NCBI GenBank assembly: GCA_028688535.1
Contig: JAQTXY010000002.1
Location: 1 to 25,419, forward strand
Reading direction: 5' to 3'
Source of the DNA: Methanothrix sp.
GTDB lineage: Archaea; Halobacteriota; Methanosarcinia; Methanotrichales; Methanotrichaceae
Length of the DNA: 25,419 bases
Shown here piece by piece: positions 7,438 to 13,748 of this stretch. Positions within the stretch are counted from its first letter, which is position 1; each line of letters opens with the position of its first letter. A program made the position numbers and the translations under genes. The notes below the pieces were generated by a model, which saw only the letters and a list, made by a program, of their open reading frames with translations, ran no database searches and had not been told where the DNA came from.

Positions 7438-7497
7438 ATTGCTTGTGGTTGCTCTATTCGATCCCATTTTTCACTTTGATTCGTCTAGTGGATTGCA

Positions 7498-7527
7498 TTA
7501 TGCGCCTCATTGGTAGTAAGCGCATAA
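7498..7527. repeat. Inverted repeat TTATGCGC-N14-GCGCATAA
   Basis: Perfect 8-bp arms (7498-7505 and 7520-7527) flank a 14-base spacer. The right arm includes TAAGCGCAT, which recurs at 8231-8239 on the other side of the GC-rich island. It could be a regulator site for pyrH (about 95-120 bases upstream) or one border of the island. Confidence 0.5.
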
Positions 7528-7862
7528 ATGGATAAACCTTTCGCTGATAGGCCGATTAGGAGTTGTTTTTCAAAATAGGTGCTTTATAATTGAGATTGAC
7601 CAGTTAATGCTCCTACTTGGTCCGGGGGAGGTAGGTTATAATCATCATCTGCAAATAATAATAGTGAACAACTGCTGCCTCCAAAATCCTGCGCCCGGAA
7701 AACTGCCCTTACCAGAAGCTGGCACACCTGGCACGAGCGTTTGCCTGCCAGTCGGGCCCGCCTGGCGGACGACGGCTTTCGCCCCGGATGGCCTTTGCCG
7801 AGAACCGTCTCCACCGGCGCGGTCCTATGGCTATGGCGAAAAATTGTCCTTCTCTCATCGTA

Positions 7863-7890
7863 TCTTTGCGGCTTCGCGCCTTCGTGTGAA
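7863..7890 (-). repeat. Short tandem ACGAAGGC-like motif cluster
   Basis: On the minus strand this reads ttcacACGAAGGC, GCGAAGCC, GCAAAGA: three degenerate units of about nine bases. Clusters of this type (cACGAAGGCAC-AAAG) are found dispersed in intergenic DNA of many prokaryotes. Confidence 0.45.
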
Positions 7891-8143
7891 ATCCGTGATC
7901 TCGGCCCGACCGGCCTCACGAACCCTCAGGCCGACTACCTCACGCATGCCCGCGCACCCATGCGGGAACCCACATGAGCACTCGCCCGGAAGACGACAGC
8001 GCAGCCAGCCAGGACGGTCCCGCCCACGGGCGGCGGACCAAGGAGCGAGCCGTGGACCCGAGGCGAGGATGCGGCATGCAGGCTGCCGGACGCGGATAGC
8101 CCACAGCCCGCAAAGATCGACAAACAGGAGGACCGCCACGAAC

Positions 8144-8177
8144 CTCTTTGGGCTTCCTTTGTGCCTTCGTGGTTGAA
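8144..8177 (-). repeat. Second ACGAAGGC-like motif cluster
   Basis: On the minus strand this reads ttcaacCACGAAGGC, ACAAAGGAAGC, CCAAAGAGG. It has the same orientation and motif as the cluster at 7863-7890, about 280 bases away, marking the right side of the GC-rich island. Confidence 0.45.
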
Positions 8178-8269
8178 CGTAGCTGCTTTGTTATGATAAT
8201 CATGCGACAATGCAGACTATTGAGCGATAATAAGCGCATTTATTTAGAATGTGATGTGGTTATGCGTTA

Positions 8270-8286
8270 TTCATAACTAGTATGAA
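8270..8286 (+). promoter_or_regulatory. Putative operator TTCATA-N5-TATGAA before amt1
   Basis: TTCATA (8270-8275), spacer ACTAG, TATGAA (8281-8286): perfect 6-bp arms. The same 17-bp architecture stands before amt2 (twice) and before the secreted protein gene at 10386. It lies just upstream of AT-rich TATA candidates (aaaatatttt at 8284-8293 and tttttatag at 8302-8310), a position suited to repression. Confidence 0.6.
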
Positions 8287-8353
8287 AATATTTTAACAAA
8301 GTTTTTATAGCATCTACAGCTCGTTGATCTTCCATCGAGGATCGTGATTGAGC

Positions 8354-9781
8354 ATGAAAATTACAAAGTATGCAACTATTGCAGCAAGTTCTTTCGTATT
8401 ACTGCTGCTATTAACAACTATGGCGATGGCAGGCGATCCGAACGGCTCTGGTACCTATACAGATGATGTAGCTGGGCTGAAGATCGCCACCAACTTCGCA
8501 TGGACACTCGTGGCGGCCTTCCTGGTCTTCTTCATGCAGGCCGGGTTTGCCCTGCTGGGTGCCGGTGCTCTAAGAGTGAAAAACACAGTCAACTACTTCA
8601 CTAAAAGCTACATGGACTTCTCCATAGGTGCCCTAGCCTACTGGGCGGTAGGATTTGCCCTCATGTTCGGAGGCTCCAAGCTATTTGCGGGCCTAGAAGA
8701 GGGCAACAGCATCATTGGATGGAGCGGGTGGTTTCTCACAGGAGATGCCTATGACGTCTCAACGATGATGTTCTGGATGTTCCAGGTCGTCTTCGCAGCT
8801 ACAGCCGCCACCATAGTCGCCGGTGCCTGCGCAGAGAGACTCAAGCTTCAGACCTATCTCATCTACAGCGGAATTGTCACCGCTATCATCTACAGCATCT
8901 ACGGCCATTGGGTTTGGGGCGGAGGCTGGCTATCAACTCTACCCTACGGGGTGGGCGCCAGGGACTTTGCCGGCTCAGGCGTGGTGCATGCCATCGGCGG
9001 CCTTGTCGCTCTTGCTGCCATAATGCTCCTTGGGCCTAGGATCGGCAAATTCAACAAAGACGGTACACCAAACGCCATACCGGGTCACGACGTGGGCTAC
9101 ATTGTTCTGGGCACATTTGTGCTCTTCTTCGGATGGTTTGGATTCAATCCGGGATCGACTCTGGCAGCCACGGATCTTCGCATATCAGTGATAGCGGTCA
9201 ATACCTTCCTGGCAGGATCCGCCGGAGCGGTGCTGGTTTGCTACTGGACATTCCTCAAGACGAAAAAGGTGGACATTGCCCTGACCTGCAACGGCGCTCT
9301 GGCTGGCCTTGTAGGAGTTACTGCGCCCTGTGCCTACATCCCCACCTGGGCGGCAGTGGTAATTGGATTGGTGTCGGGTTTAATAGTGATGTACGGCATA
9401 AGGTTCAATGAATGGGTGCTCAAAGTAGACGACCCTGTAGGTGCTGTAGCAGTGCATGGTTATAACGGCCTTTGGGGTCTGCTGGCAGTGGGAATCTTCG
9501 CAGACGGCACCTACGGTGGAGTAAGCGGCCTTATCGTCGGCAATACCGGCCAGATGATGGCCCAGCTCATTGACGTGGCAACAGTCGCCGTTTGGGCATT
9601 TGGAAAAGGCTATATACTGTTTGCCCTGCTAAAGCACACCGTCGGCCTGAGAGCATCAAGAGAAGAAGAGCTGGCAGGAATGGATATCAGCGAACATGGA
9701 TACTCCGCCTACCCAGAGTTCATTACTCAAGAGACAGGCGAAGGCCTTGCAGTAAAATCTTCTGAATTGGTGAGAACATGA
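8354..9781 (+). CDS. amt: Ammonium transporter, Amt family (copy 1)
   Basis: Amt proteins carry ammonium/ammonia across the cytoplasmic membrane as trimers. The 475-residue chain starts at ATG 8354; GTGAT lies five bases upstream, and an in-frame TTG at 8348 falls inside that spacing. A signal-like N terminus (SFVLLLLLTTMAMAG) is followed by 11 expected membrane segments. Family marks are FMQAGFALLGAGALRVKN, ACAERLK, the GHWVWGGGWL block and the two pore histidines in VVHAIGGL and VAVHGYNGLWG. The C-terminal tail (GLRASREEELAGMDISEHGY) is the regulatory helix that interacts with PII. Its TGA overlaps the glnK start by four bases (ATGA), so translation is probably coupled. A putative nitrogen operator precedes it. 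The copy at 12333-13634 is clearly diverged, not a recent duplicate. Confidence 0.96.
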   Translation: MKITKYATIAASSFVLLLLLTTMAMAGDPNGSGTYTDDVAGLKIATNFAWTLVAAFLVFFMQAGFALLGAGALRVKNTVNYFTKSYMDFSIGALAYWAVGFALMFGGSKLFAGLEEGNSIIGWSGWFLTGDAYDVSTMMFWMFQVVFAATAATIVAGACAERLKLQTYLIYSGIVTAIIYSIYGHWVWGGGWLSTLPYGVGARDFAGSGVVHAIGGLVALAAIMLLGPRIGKFNKDGTPNAIPGHDVGYIVLGTFVLFFGWFGFNPGSTLAATDLRISVIAVNTFLAGSAGAVLVCYWTFLKTKKVDIALTCNGALAGLVGVTAPCAYIPTWAAVVIGLVSGLIVMYGIRFNEWVLKVDDPVGAVAVHGYNGLWGLLAVGIFADGTYGGVSGLIVGNTGQMMAQLIDVATVAVWAFGKGYILFALLKHTVGLRASREEELAGMDISEHGYSAYPEFITQETGEGLAVKSSELVRT

Positions 9782-10116
9782 AAATGATACAGGCGATAAT
9801 CAGACCTTCCAAGGTAGAAGATGTAAAGAATGCCCTTGACGAAGCCGGCTACGTAAGCCTGACCTCCATCGAGGTAAAGGGACGAGGTCGACAGAAAGGC
9901 ATAACACAGATGTGGCGTGGCGAAGAATACAAAGTGGACATGCTCCCCAAGGTGAAGGTGGAGATTGTTGTCCCGGATGATAAAGAAGACGAGGCTGTTG
10001 AGCTGATAAGGAAAGCAGCACATACCGGGAACATCGGCGATGGAAAGATCTTCGTTTTGCCTGTGGAAAAGACCATCCGGATCAGGACGGGTGAGACGAA
10101 CGGCAAGGCTCTCTAG
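9778..10116 (+). CDS. glnK: Nitrogen regulatory protein PII (copy 1)
   Basis: PII/GlnK senses 2-oxoglutarate and ATP/ADP and plugs the Amt channel when nitrogen is sufficient. The 112-residue length is normal. It begins MKMIQAIIRPSKVEDVKNAL. The T-loop block GRGRQKGITQMWRGEEY has Tyr51 at the position uridylylated in bacteria, although archaea generally do not modify it. The C-terminal signature TGNIGDGKIFVLPVE shapes the nucleotide site. Start ATG 9778 overlaps the amt stop; a second in-frame ATG at 9784 is better spaced from GGTGAG (9770-9775). The gene is co-transcribed with amt1. A T-run (10128-10133) follows the stop. Confidence 0.96.
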   Translation: MKMIQAIIRPSKVEDVKNALDEAGYVSLTSIEVKGRGRQKGITQMWRGEEYKVDMLPKVKVEIVVPDDKEDEAVELIRKAAHTGNIGDGKIFVLPVEKTIRIRTGETNGKAL

Positions 10117-10122
10117 CCTGCC

Positions 10123-10135
10123 GTGATTTTTTACT
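10123..10135 (+). terminator. T-run after glnK1
   Basis: The gtgattttttact stretch contains six consecutive T, just beyond the glnK1 stop codon, and fits archaeal oligo-T termination. No strong stem is seen. Confidence 0.4.
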
Positions 10136-10240
10136 GCCTCGGCGCTTCCTATGAGCAGACATTATTTATTTTTATCCAAACGCTCCGTTATTCATCGGGC
10201 GGCGAAGCTGTTTTTATATGTCGAGATAGTATTGAATGCC

Positions 10241-10282
10241 AATTCATAACTGTTATGAGAAATACTGTAATCGTTATGAATT
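10241..10282 (+). promoter_or_regulatory. Putative operator cluster before the secreted protein gene
   Basis: TTCATA-ACTGT-TATGAG (10243-10259) matches the amt operators with one mismatch. In addition AATTCATAAC (10241-10250) and GTTATGAATT (10273-10282) form a perfect 10-bp inverted repeat with a 22-base spacer, about three helical turns centre to centre. TATA candidates lie on both sides: tttttatatg (10211-10220) and aatatcatatac (10292-10303). Confidence 0.6.
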
Positions 10283-10385
10283 TTCATCCAATAATATCAT
10301 ATACGTGATCAGTAAGTAGCATTAATTGACCTTCGTAGATGGCAATTCTGGTGAAGGTCAAGCGCAATTCACAGGAGGGATAGAT

Positions 10386-11324
10386 ACGAAGAAGTTAGGG
10401 ATAATACTATTATTAATGGCCTTCTTGACCAGTATTGCATCTGCAGAATATACCCTTCAGAACAACCTCACTCTGGAGATGAAACAGAGCGTGACCGGCT
10501 CGGGCTACTTCATGAATTACAAGTATGCGAAGATGCCCAATACCCTGGGACTCTCTGGAACAGGCAACAATGGTGTTGAAGTTCTGGACTACAGCCACGG
10601 CAGCGGCTCGATCGATACGGAATCGATACTGTCCACCGAAAGTTCCGATTATACTAATTACGGAGTCGACCAGAGCGACGACTACGAACCGGATCATGCC
10701 GAGGCGCTAAGCTGCATCCAACTCAAAGAAGACAACGCCATGGTGTATAGTCCAATGGTCATTTCCGTTGGCACGGGATTTTACGCAGCCAGTCCGCTGC
10801 AGTTTAACTCCCTGATAAAGGAGAAGAGCTGGCTTAAAAATCGCGGATCAGCCACATTGATGCACCATGAGGTAGAATATGCCCATGCCCTGGACAAGGA
10901 ACTGGAAATCCTGGCCAAGGACTTCATCTCTGAGGATGATCCCAGCGTGAGCATGATGAACATCTCGGAGGATATGACGGACGGACGTGCGCATATCGGG
11001 ATGTTGCAGGGAGATCCTGATATCGTATCCGAAGAAGATGAAGATGAAAATACATTCATAGCAAACACTGCCTGGAAGAAGCCGCTGGTGGATGTGGATG
11101 AAGACTACTGGGGAACTTACCACATTGAGAAGCTCATGAACCTCACAGCATCGGTGGATGAGACTGAGGAAGATGATGACTGGTTGCCCTGTTGTTCCGG
11201 TGGATATCTGACCATGCCAGAAACATACCAGAAGGGAAGCAAAGGATTTGGCTCAGATGTGACGGGCATCTTTGATTGTACCTGCTTCAAGGCTCCAGCT
11301 GTTGCCGAGTTTCCAAGGTTATGA
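10386..11324 (+). CDS. Secreted acidic protein, apparent ACG start
   Basis: The product has 312 residues. A strong AGGAGGG site (10373-10379) lies six bases before ACG AAG AAG TTA, which would read MKKLGIILLLMAFLTSIASA, a textbook signal peptide, if ACG were a start codon. The only in-frame upstream candidate is TTG 10326, which places 20 hydrophilic residues before the signal peptide and ignores the ribosome binding site. So either ACG initiates, or an ATG has mutated. The mature chain is acidic (runs such as EEDEDE and ETEEDDD) with N-x-S/T sequons (NLT, NIS, NLT) and a C-terminal Cys cluster (CC, then CTC). I recognise no catalytic domain. It lies between two amt-glnK pairs and has amt-like operators upstream, which suggests nitrogen-linked control. 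A hairpin terminator overlaps its stop codon. Confidence 0.75.
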   Translation, partial: TKKLGIILLLMAFLTSIASAEYTLQNNLTLEMKQSVTGSGYFMNYKYAKMPNTLGLSGTGNNGVEVLDYSHGSGSIDTESILSTESSDYTNYGVDQSDDYEPDHAEALSCIQLKEDNAMVYSPMVISVGTGFYAASPLQFNSLIKEKSWLKNRGSATLMHHEVEYAHALDKELEILAKDFISEDDPSVSMMNISEDMTDGRAHIGMLQGDPDIVSEEDEDENTFIANTAWKKPLVDVDEDYWGTYHIEKLMNLTASVDETEEDDDWLPCCSGGYLTMPETYQKGSKGFGSDVTGIFDCTCFKAPAVAEFPRL

Positions 11325-11346
11325 GGATACCTTGGTCTCTTTTTTC
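11313..11346 (+). terminator. Hairpin and T-run after the secreted protein gene
   Basis: CCAAGGT (11313-11319) and ACCTTGG (11329-11335) form a perfect 7-bp stem around a 9-base loop containing the TGA stop, followed by tctcTTTTTT. Confidence 0.7.
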
Positions 11347-11509
11347 GCGGCTGGACAATTATCTAAAGAAAGTGTGATCATCTGCAATGCACTTGGCTTT
11401 GGCTGGATAACGAGAGAGATCGTCCACGGTGATTCTCACCCCCCTGGGCAAATGAAGTTAGAATCGACACATTCAAGGGCAAGCAACAAGACAGGCTGCC
11501 CATTTTGGA

Positions 11510-11642
11510 TCATAGGTCTTTCTTGACCTTATTCTCCAGCCTTTGCCGATCCTCTCGGGCCTGGGCCGCCATTGGACTGCCTAATTCCATGAAGGCTGAC
11601 TCTGCCTGGCGGATCAACTACAGAGCTTTATCAAAATGTCCT
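11510..11642 (-). pseudogene. C-terminal remnant of a TPR-like protein
   Basis: The minus strand reads HFDKAL, stop (TAG), LIRQAESAFMELGSPMAAQA, then REDRQRLENKVKKDL and TGA at 11510-11512. This matches the last helix pair of tetratricopeptide proteins (KALELYRQAE...ELG...A). An in-frame TAG sits where a Glu/Gln codon is usual, and a further TAA lies upstream near 11645. The rest of the gene is gone, and an IS200/IS605-like hairpin begins 35 bases beyond. It is a dead fragment. Confidence 0.5.
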
Positions 11643-11679
11643 TCTTACTCTTGTAAAAAATCAAACTGCGCGCTGCCAT

Positions 11680-11698
11680 CCCACCCTAAAGGGATGGG
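11680..11698. mobile_element. IS200/IS605-like end hairpin, copy 1
   Basis: CCCA-CCC-TAAA-GGG-a-TGGG folds into a stem with a TAAA loop and one bulged A. This subterminal palindrome shape (CCCAC..CTAAAG..GTGGG) is typical of IS200/IS605-family ends. No tnpA or tnpB is present nearby. Confidence 0.5.
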
Positions 11699-11733
11699 TT
11701 ATGCTTCGGGCCGCGCGCCCAGGTTGACCGGAT

Positions 11734-11765
11734 TTCAGGAACATCCGAACCTTTAGTTTCCTGAA
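11734..11765. repeat. Inverted repeat TTCAGGAA-N16-TTCCTGAA
   Basis: Perfect 8-bp arms at 11734-11741 and 11758-11765. It lies between the two IS-like hairpins and far from any start codon, so it is more likely part of the mobile remnant than an operator. Confidence 0.45.
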
Positions 11766-11861
11766 TATGCTCATCAGAATAATTGCATATTTGCGTTCGG
11801 CTGCATGATAGACTTGTTAATCAATCTCAAGAAAACATGAAATCCTGGAGAGGGTTCACTT

Positions 11862-11898
11862 CATCCCCAACCTAAAGGATGGGGAATTCGTGACCCTC
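11862..11898. mobile_element. IS200/IS605-like end hairpin, copy 2
   Basis: The segment CCCCA-a-CC-TAAA-GG-a-TGGGG (11865-11884) has the same loop and bulge layout as the hairpin at 11680. The flanks (ttcact before; gaattcgtgaccc after) resemble the right end of tnpB-carrying IS605 relatives. The transposase body is absent. Confidence 0.55.
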
Positions 11899-11982
11899 CG
11901 TACACCCGTTGTATTAAAATAATAATATAAGTAAAAGATTAAAATAATGAACGTATCGATCAGGGCCTTTGCAAGCGCGAGG

Positions 11983-12321
11983 CTATACTGCCCCGCACCC
12001 CCGCTCCTTCGTGCGCACACGCACCACATCATCTACCGGGTAGATGAAGATCTTGCCGTCTCCAGCTTCACCAGTTTGGGCAAACTCGCAGATGAGGTCG
12101 ATGACGGCTTCTGCATCCCTGTCATCCACCACCATCTCCAGCTTCATCTTCGGCAAAAACTCCACCCGGTAATCACCGGCCCGCCACTGCAAGGTGACGC
12201 CCTTCTGGCGGCCCCGGCCCTTGACCTCGCTCACCGTCATTCCCGAAAAGCCCTTACTGTCCAGCTTGCCACGCAGCAGGTGCAGCTTCTCAGGCCGAAT
12301 TATGGCTTCAATCTTCTTCAT
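11983..12321 (-). CDS. glnK: Nitrogen regulatory protein PII (copy 2)
   Basis: This 112-residue PII protein begins MKKIEAIIRPEKLHLLRGKL. It has the T-loop block GRGRQKGVTLQWRAGDY with Tyr51, and the C-terminal signature TGEAGDGKIFIYPVDD. It differs from copy 1 mainly in the N-terminal helix and the T-loop tip (LQWRAGD against TQMWRGEE), the part that contacts Amt, so each PII is probably matched to its own transporter. It lies 11 bases after amt2 in the same transcript. Its ATG is preceded by GGGGG-type purines inside the short gap. Confidence 0.96.
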   Translation of the reverse strand: MKKIEAIIRPEKLHLLRGKLDSKGFSGMTVSEVKGRGRQKGVTLQWRAGDYRVEFLPKMKLEMVVDDRDAEAVIDLICEFAQTGEAGDGKIFIYPVDDVVRVRTKERGCGAV

Positions 12322-12332
12322 ATTCCCCCACG

Positions 12333-13634
12333 TTACATGTAAGCGCCTTCGCCATGCTGGCTGATGTCCAATCCCACCGATTCTTCATCTTCCCGCACCC
12401 GCAGTCCCATGACTGCATCGATGACTCTGGCCAGGCCGAAGGTGACAATAAATGAGTAGACCCAGGTTACAGCTATGGCCAAGAGCTGCACCATTACCTG
12501 ATGAGAATTTCCGGAGAGCAGACCAGTAGCTCCGATGGTGGCAAAGATGCCCGTAGCCAGTACGCCCCAGGTGCTGCCTATGCCATGACAGGCCAAAACG
12601 TCCAGCGAATCGTCCACCCTGGCGCTTCCTCGGATCAGGACGATAGCATAGTAGCCAACAATGGCAGCTACAATGCCTATAGGTATCGCTGCCAGAGGTG
12701 TCACATAGCCTGCTGCGGGCGTTATTGCCGCAAGACCAGCCACAGCTCCCGTCACCATGCCCAAGGCGGATGGCGCCCTCTGTCGCCAGGAGAGGAGCAT
12801 CCAGGTGGTGGCAGCAGCCGCAGCGGAGGTATTGGTAGTAACGAAAGCATTGGCTGCAATGCCATTTGCCGCCAGAGCCGAGCCAGCGTTAAAGCCGAAC
12901 CATCCGAACCAGAGCAAAGCCGCGCCGATGACGGTAGTGGGAATGTTGTGCGGCTCCATCGGATCAGTGCCAAAGCCCTTACGAACACCGATAACCATAG
13001 CTACTGCCATTGCCGAGACGCCTGCCGTGATGTGCACCACTATGCCGCCGGCAAAGTCCAGGGCGCCCATCTGCTGCAACCACCCCCCGCCCCAAACCCA
13101 GTGAGCCACAGGATCGTAAACCAGAGTAGCCCAGGCCAAAGAGAAGACGAGAAACGAGCTGAACTTGATCCTCTCCACATAGGAGCCAGTGATCAGAGAG
13201 ACGGTGATGATGGCGAACATGGCCTGAAAGATCATAAAGGTAAGCGAGGGAATAGTCAGCCCCTCTTTCACGCCCATGCCAACACCCGCTAGGCCCAGGA
13301 AGTCCAGGCCGCCTATGAGACCGCCTATATCTTTTCCGAAGACCAGGGTATAGCCGTACAAGATCCATTGCAGGCTTATGATGCCCATAACGGCAAAGCT
13401 GAAGATGATCGTGGAGATGGCATTCTTCTTTCTAACCATGCCTCCGTAGAAGAGGCCCACGCCGGGAATCATAATCAGAACCAGAGCAGAACTGATCAGC
13501 ACCCAGGCGTTATCAGCGCCATTGATGGCAGAATCTTCAGCCGAAGCTGCACCTGCCAACAGTGTTGATATTAGTAAACATAATAATAGTAGTGACCGGA
13601 TGGAGAGCAACATTACCACCAATAAGTAAGACAT
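12333..13634 (-). CDS. amt: Ammonium transporter, Amt family (copy 2)
   Basis: The product has 433 residues. A cleavable signal peptide (LLLLCLLISTLLAGAASA) precedes 11 expected membrane helices. Marks are MIPGVGLFYGGMVRKKN, the canonical AmtB-type entry block; YVERIKF; AHWVWGGGWL; the pore histidines in VVHITAGVSAM and LACHGIGSTWG; and the C-terminal GLRVREDEESVGLDISQHGE helix that binds PII. Copy 1 instead has FMQAGFALLGAGALRVKN in the entry block, so the two belong to different Amt subgroups. Start ATG 13634 follows a probable TATA near 13672 with a short leader; an in-frame ATG at 13610 would also leave a signal peptide. Two putative operators lie immediately upstream. Confidence 0.96.
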   Translation of the reverse strand: MSYLLVVMLLSIRSLLLLCLLISTLLAGAASAEDSAINGADNAWVLISSALVLIMIPGVGLFYGGMVRKKNAISTIIFSFAVMGIISLQWILYGYTLVFGKDIGGLIGGLDFLGLAGVGMGVKEGLTIPSLTFMIFQAMFAIITVSLITGSYVERIKFSSFLVFSLAWATLVYDPVAHWVWGGGWLQQMGALDFAGGIVVHITAGVSAMAVAMVIGVRKGFGTDPMEPHNIPTTVIGAALLWFGWFGFNAGSALAANGIAANAFVTTNTSAAAAATTWMLLSWRQRAPSALGMVTGAVAGLAAITPAAGYVTPLAAIPIGIVAAIVGYYAIVLIRGSARVDDSLDVLACHGIGSTWGVLATGIFATIGATGLLSGNSHQVMVQLLAIAVTWVYSFIVTFGLARVIDAVMGLRVREDEESVGLDISQHGEGAYM

Positions 13635-13675
13635 AATCCTATCTAATAAGCATATTTAGGAGAAATTAAGTATAA

Positions 13676-13692
13676 TTCACAAGGTGTATGAA
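13676..13692 (-). promoter_or_regulatory. Putative operator 1 before amt2
   Basis: TTCACA-AGGTG-TATGAA matches the TTCATA-N5-TATGAA consensus with one mismatch. On the minus strand it overlaps the likely TATA element (gaattatac, 13669-13678), so a bound protein would block TBP. Confidence 0.6.
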
Positions 13693-13709
13693 AGGATCTT
13701 AAGTCAGGG

Positions 13710-13726
13710 TTCATAAAGTGTATGAA
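13710..13726 (-). promoter_or_regulatory. Putative operator 2 before amt2
   Basis: TTCATA-AAGTG-TATGAA has perfect 6-bp arms. It is a direct copy of operator 1 shifted by 34 bp (about three helical turns). The resemblance extends to the right over about ten more bases (AAGATCATAA against AGGATCTTAA). Confidence 0.65.
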
Positions 13727-13748
13727 AAGATCATAAAATGATCCGTTC

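Larger units (their letters stand above)
7560..8220. other. GC-rich, hairpin-rich island without credible genes
   Basis: Several overlapping frames are open on both strands, but all have low-complexity Arg/Pro/Gly composition typical of GC-rich shadow frames and none shows a domain or translation signal. Clear hairpins are CGGCCT-N11-AGGCCG (7911-7933), CCCGC-N8-GCGGG (7949-7966) and one with GGTCC/GGACC outer arms and a GGGCGG inner side (8016-8039). Base composition is unlike the AT-rich flanks (7440-7600 and 8180-8340). Two ACGAAGG-type repeat clusters lie inside. It may be a structured RNA, a repeat island or a remnant of transferred DNA. Confidence 0.5.
11325..11982. other. Intergenic region with decayed and mobile remnants
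   Basis: The 658 bases between the secreted protein gene and glnK2 contain a terminator, a dead TPR fragment, two IS200/IS605-like hairpins and an 8-bp inverted repeat. I see no intact gene. The right end is AT-rich (11915-11945) and gives T-rich sequence just past the glnK2 stop, suited to termination of the minus-strand operon. Confidence 0.5.

Noticed and set aside
7900..8110. Possible RNase P or SRP RNA
   Set aside because: Hairpins are present but I could not find the conserved core motifs of either RNA, so no RNA gene is called.
7607..8239. Several long frames in the GC-rich island on both strands
   Set aside because: They are mutually overlapping, rich in Arg/Pro/Gly/Ala, have no domains or ribosome binding sites, and are explained by high GC content.
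11676..11884. CRISPR-like pair of repeats
   Set aside because: Only two hairpins of differing sequence 185 bp apart, with no regular repeat-spacer pattern; IS200/IS605-type ends explain them better.
12501..13292. 263-residue plus-strand frame inside amt2
   Set aside because: Antisense shadow of a well-supported Amt coding sequence.
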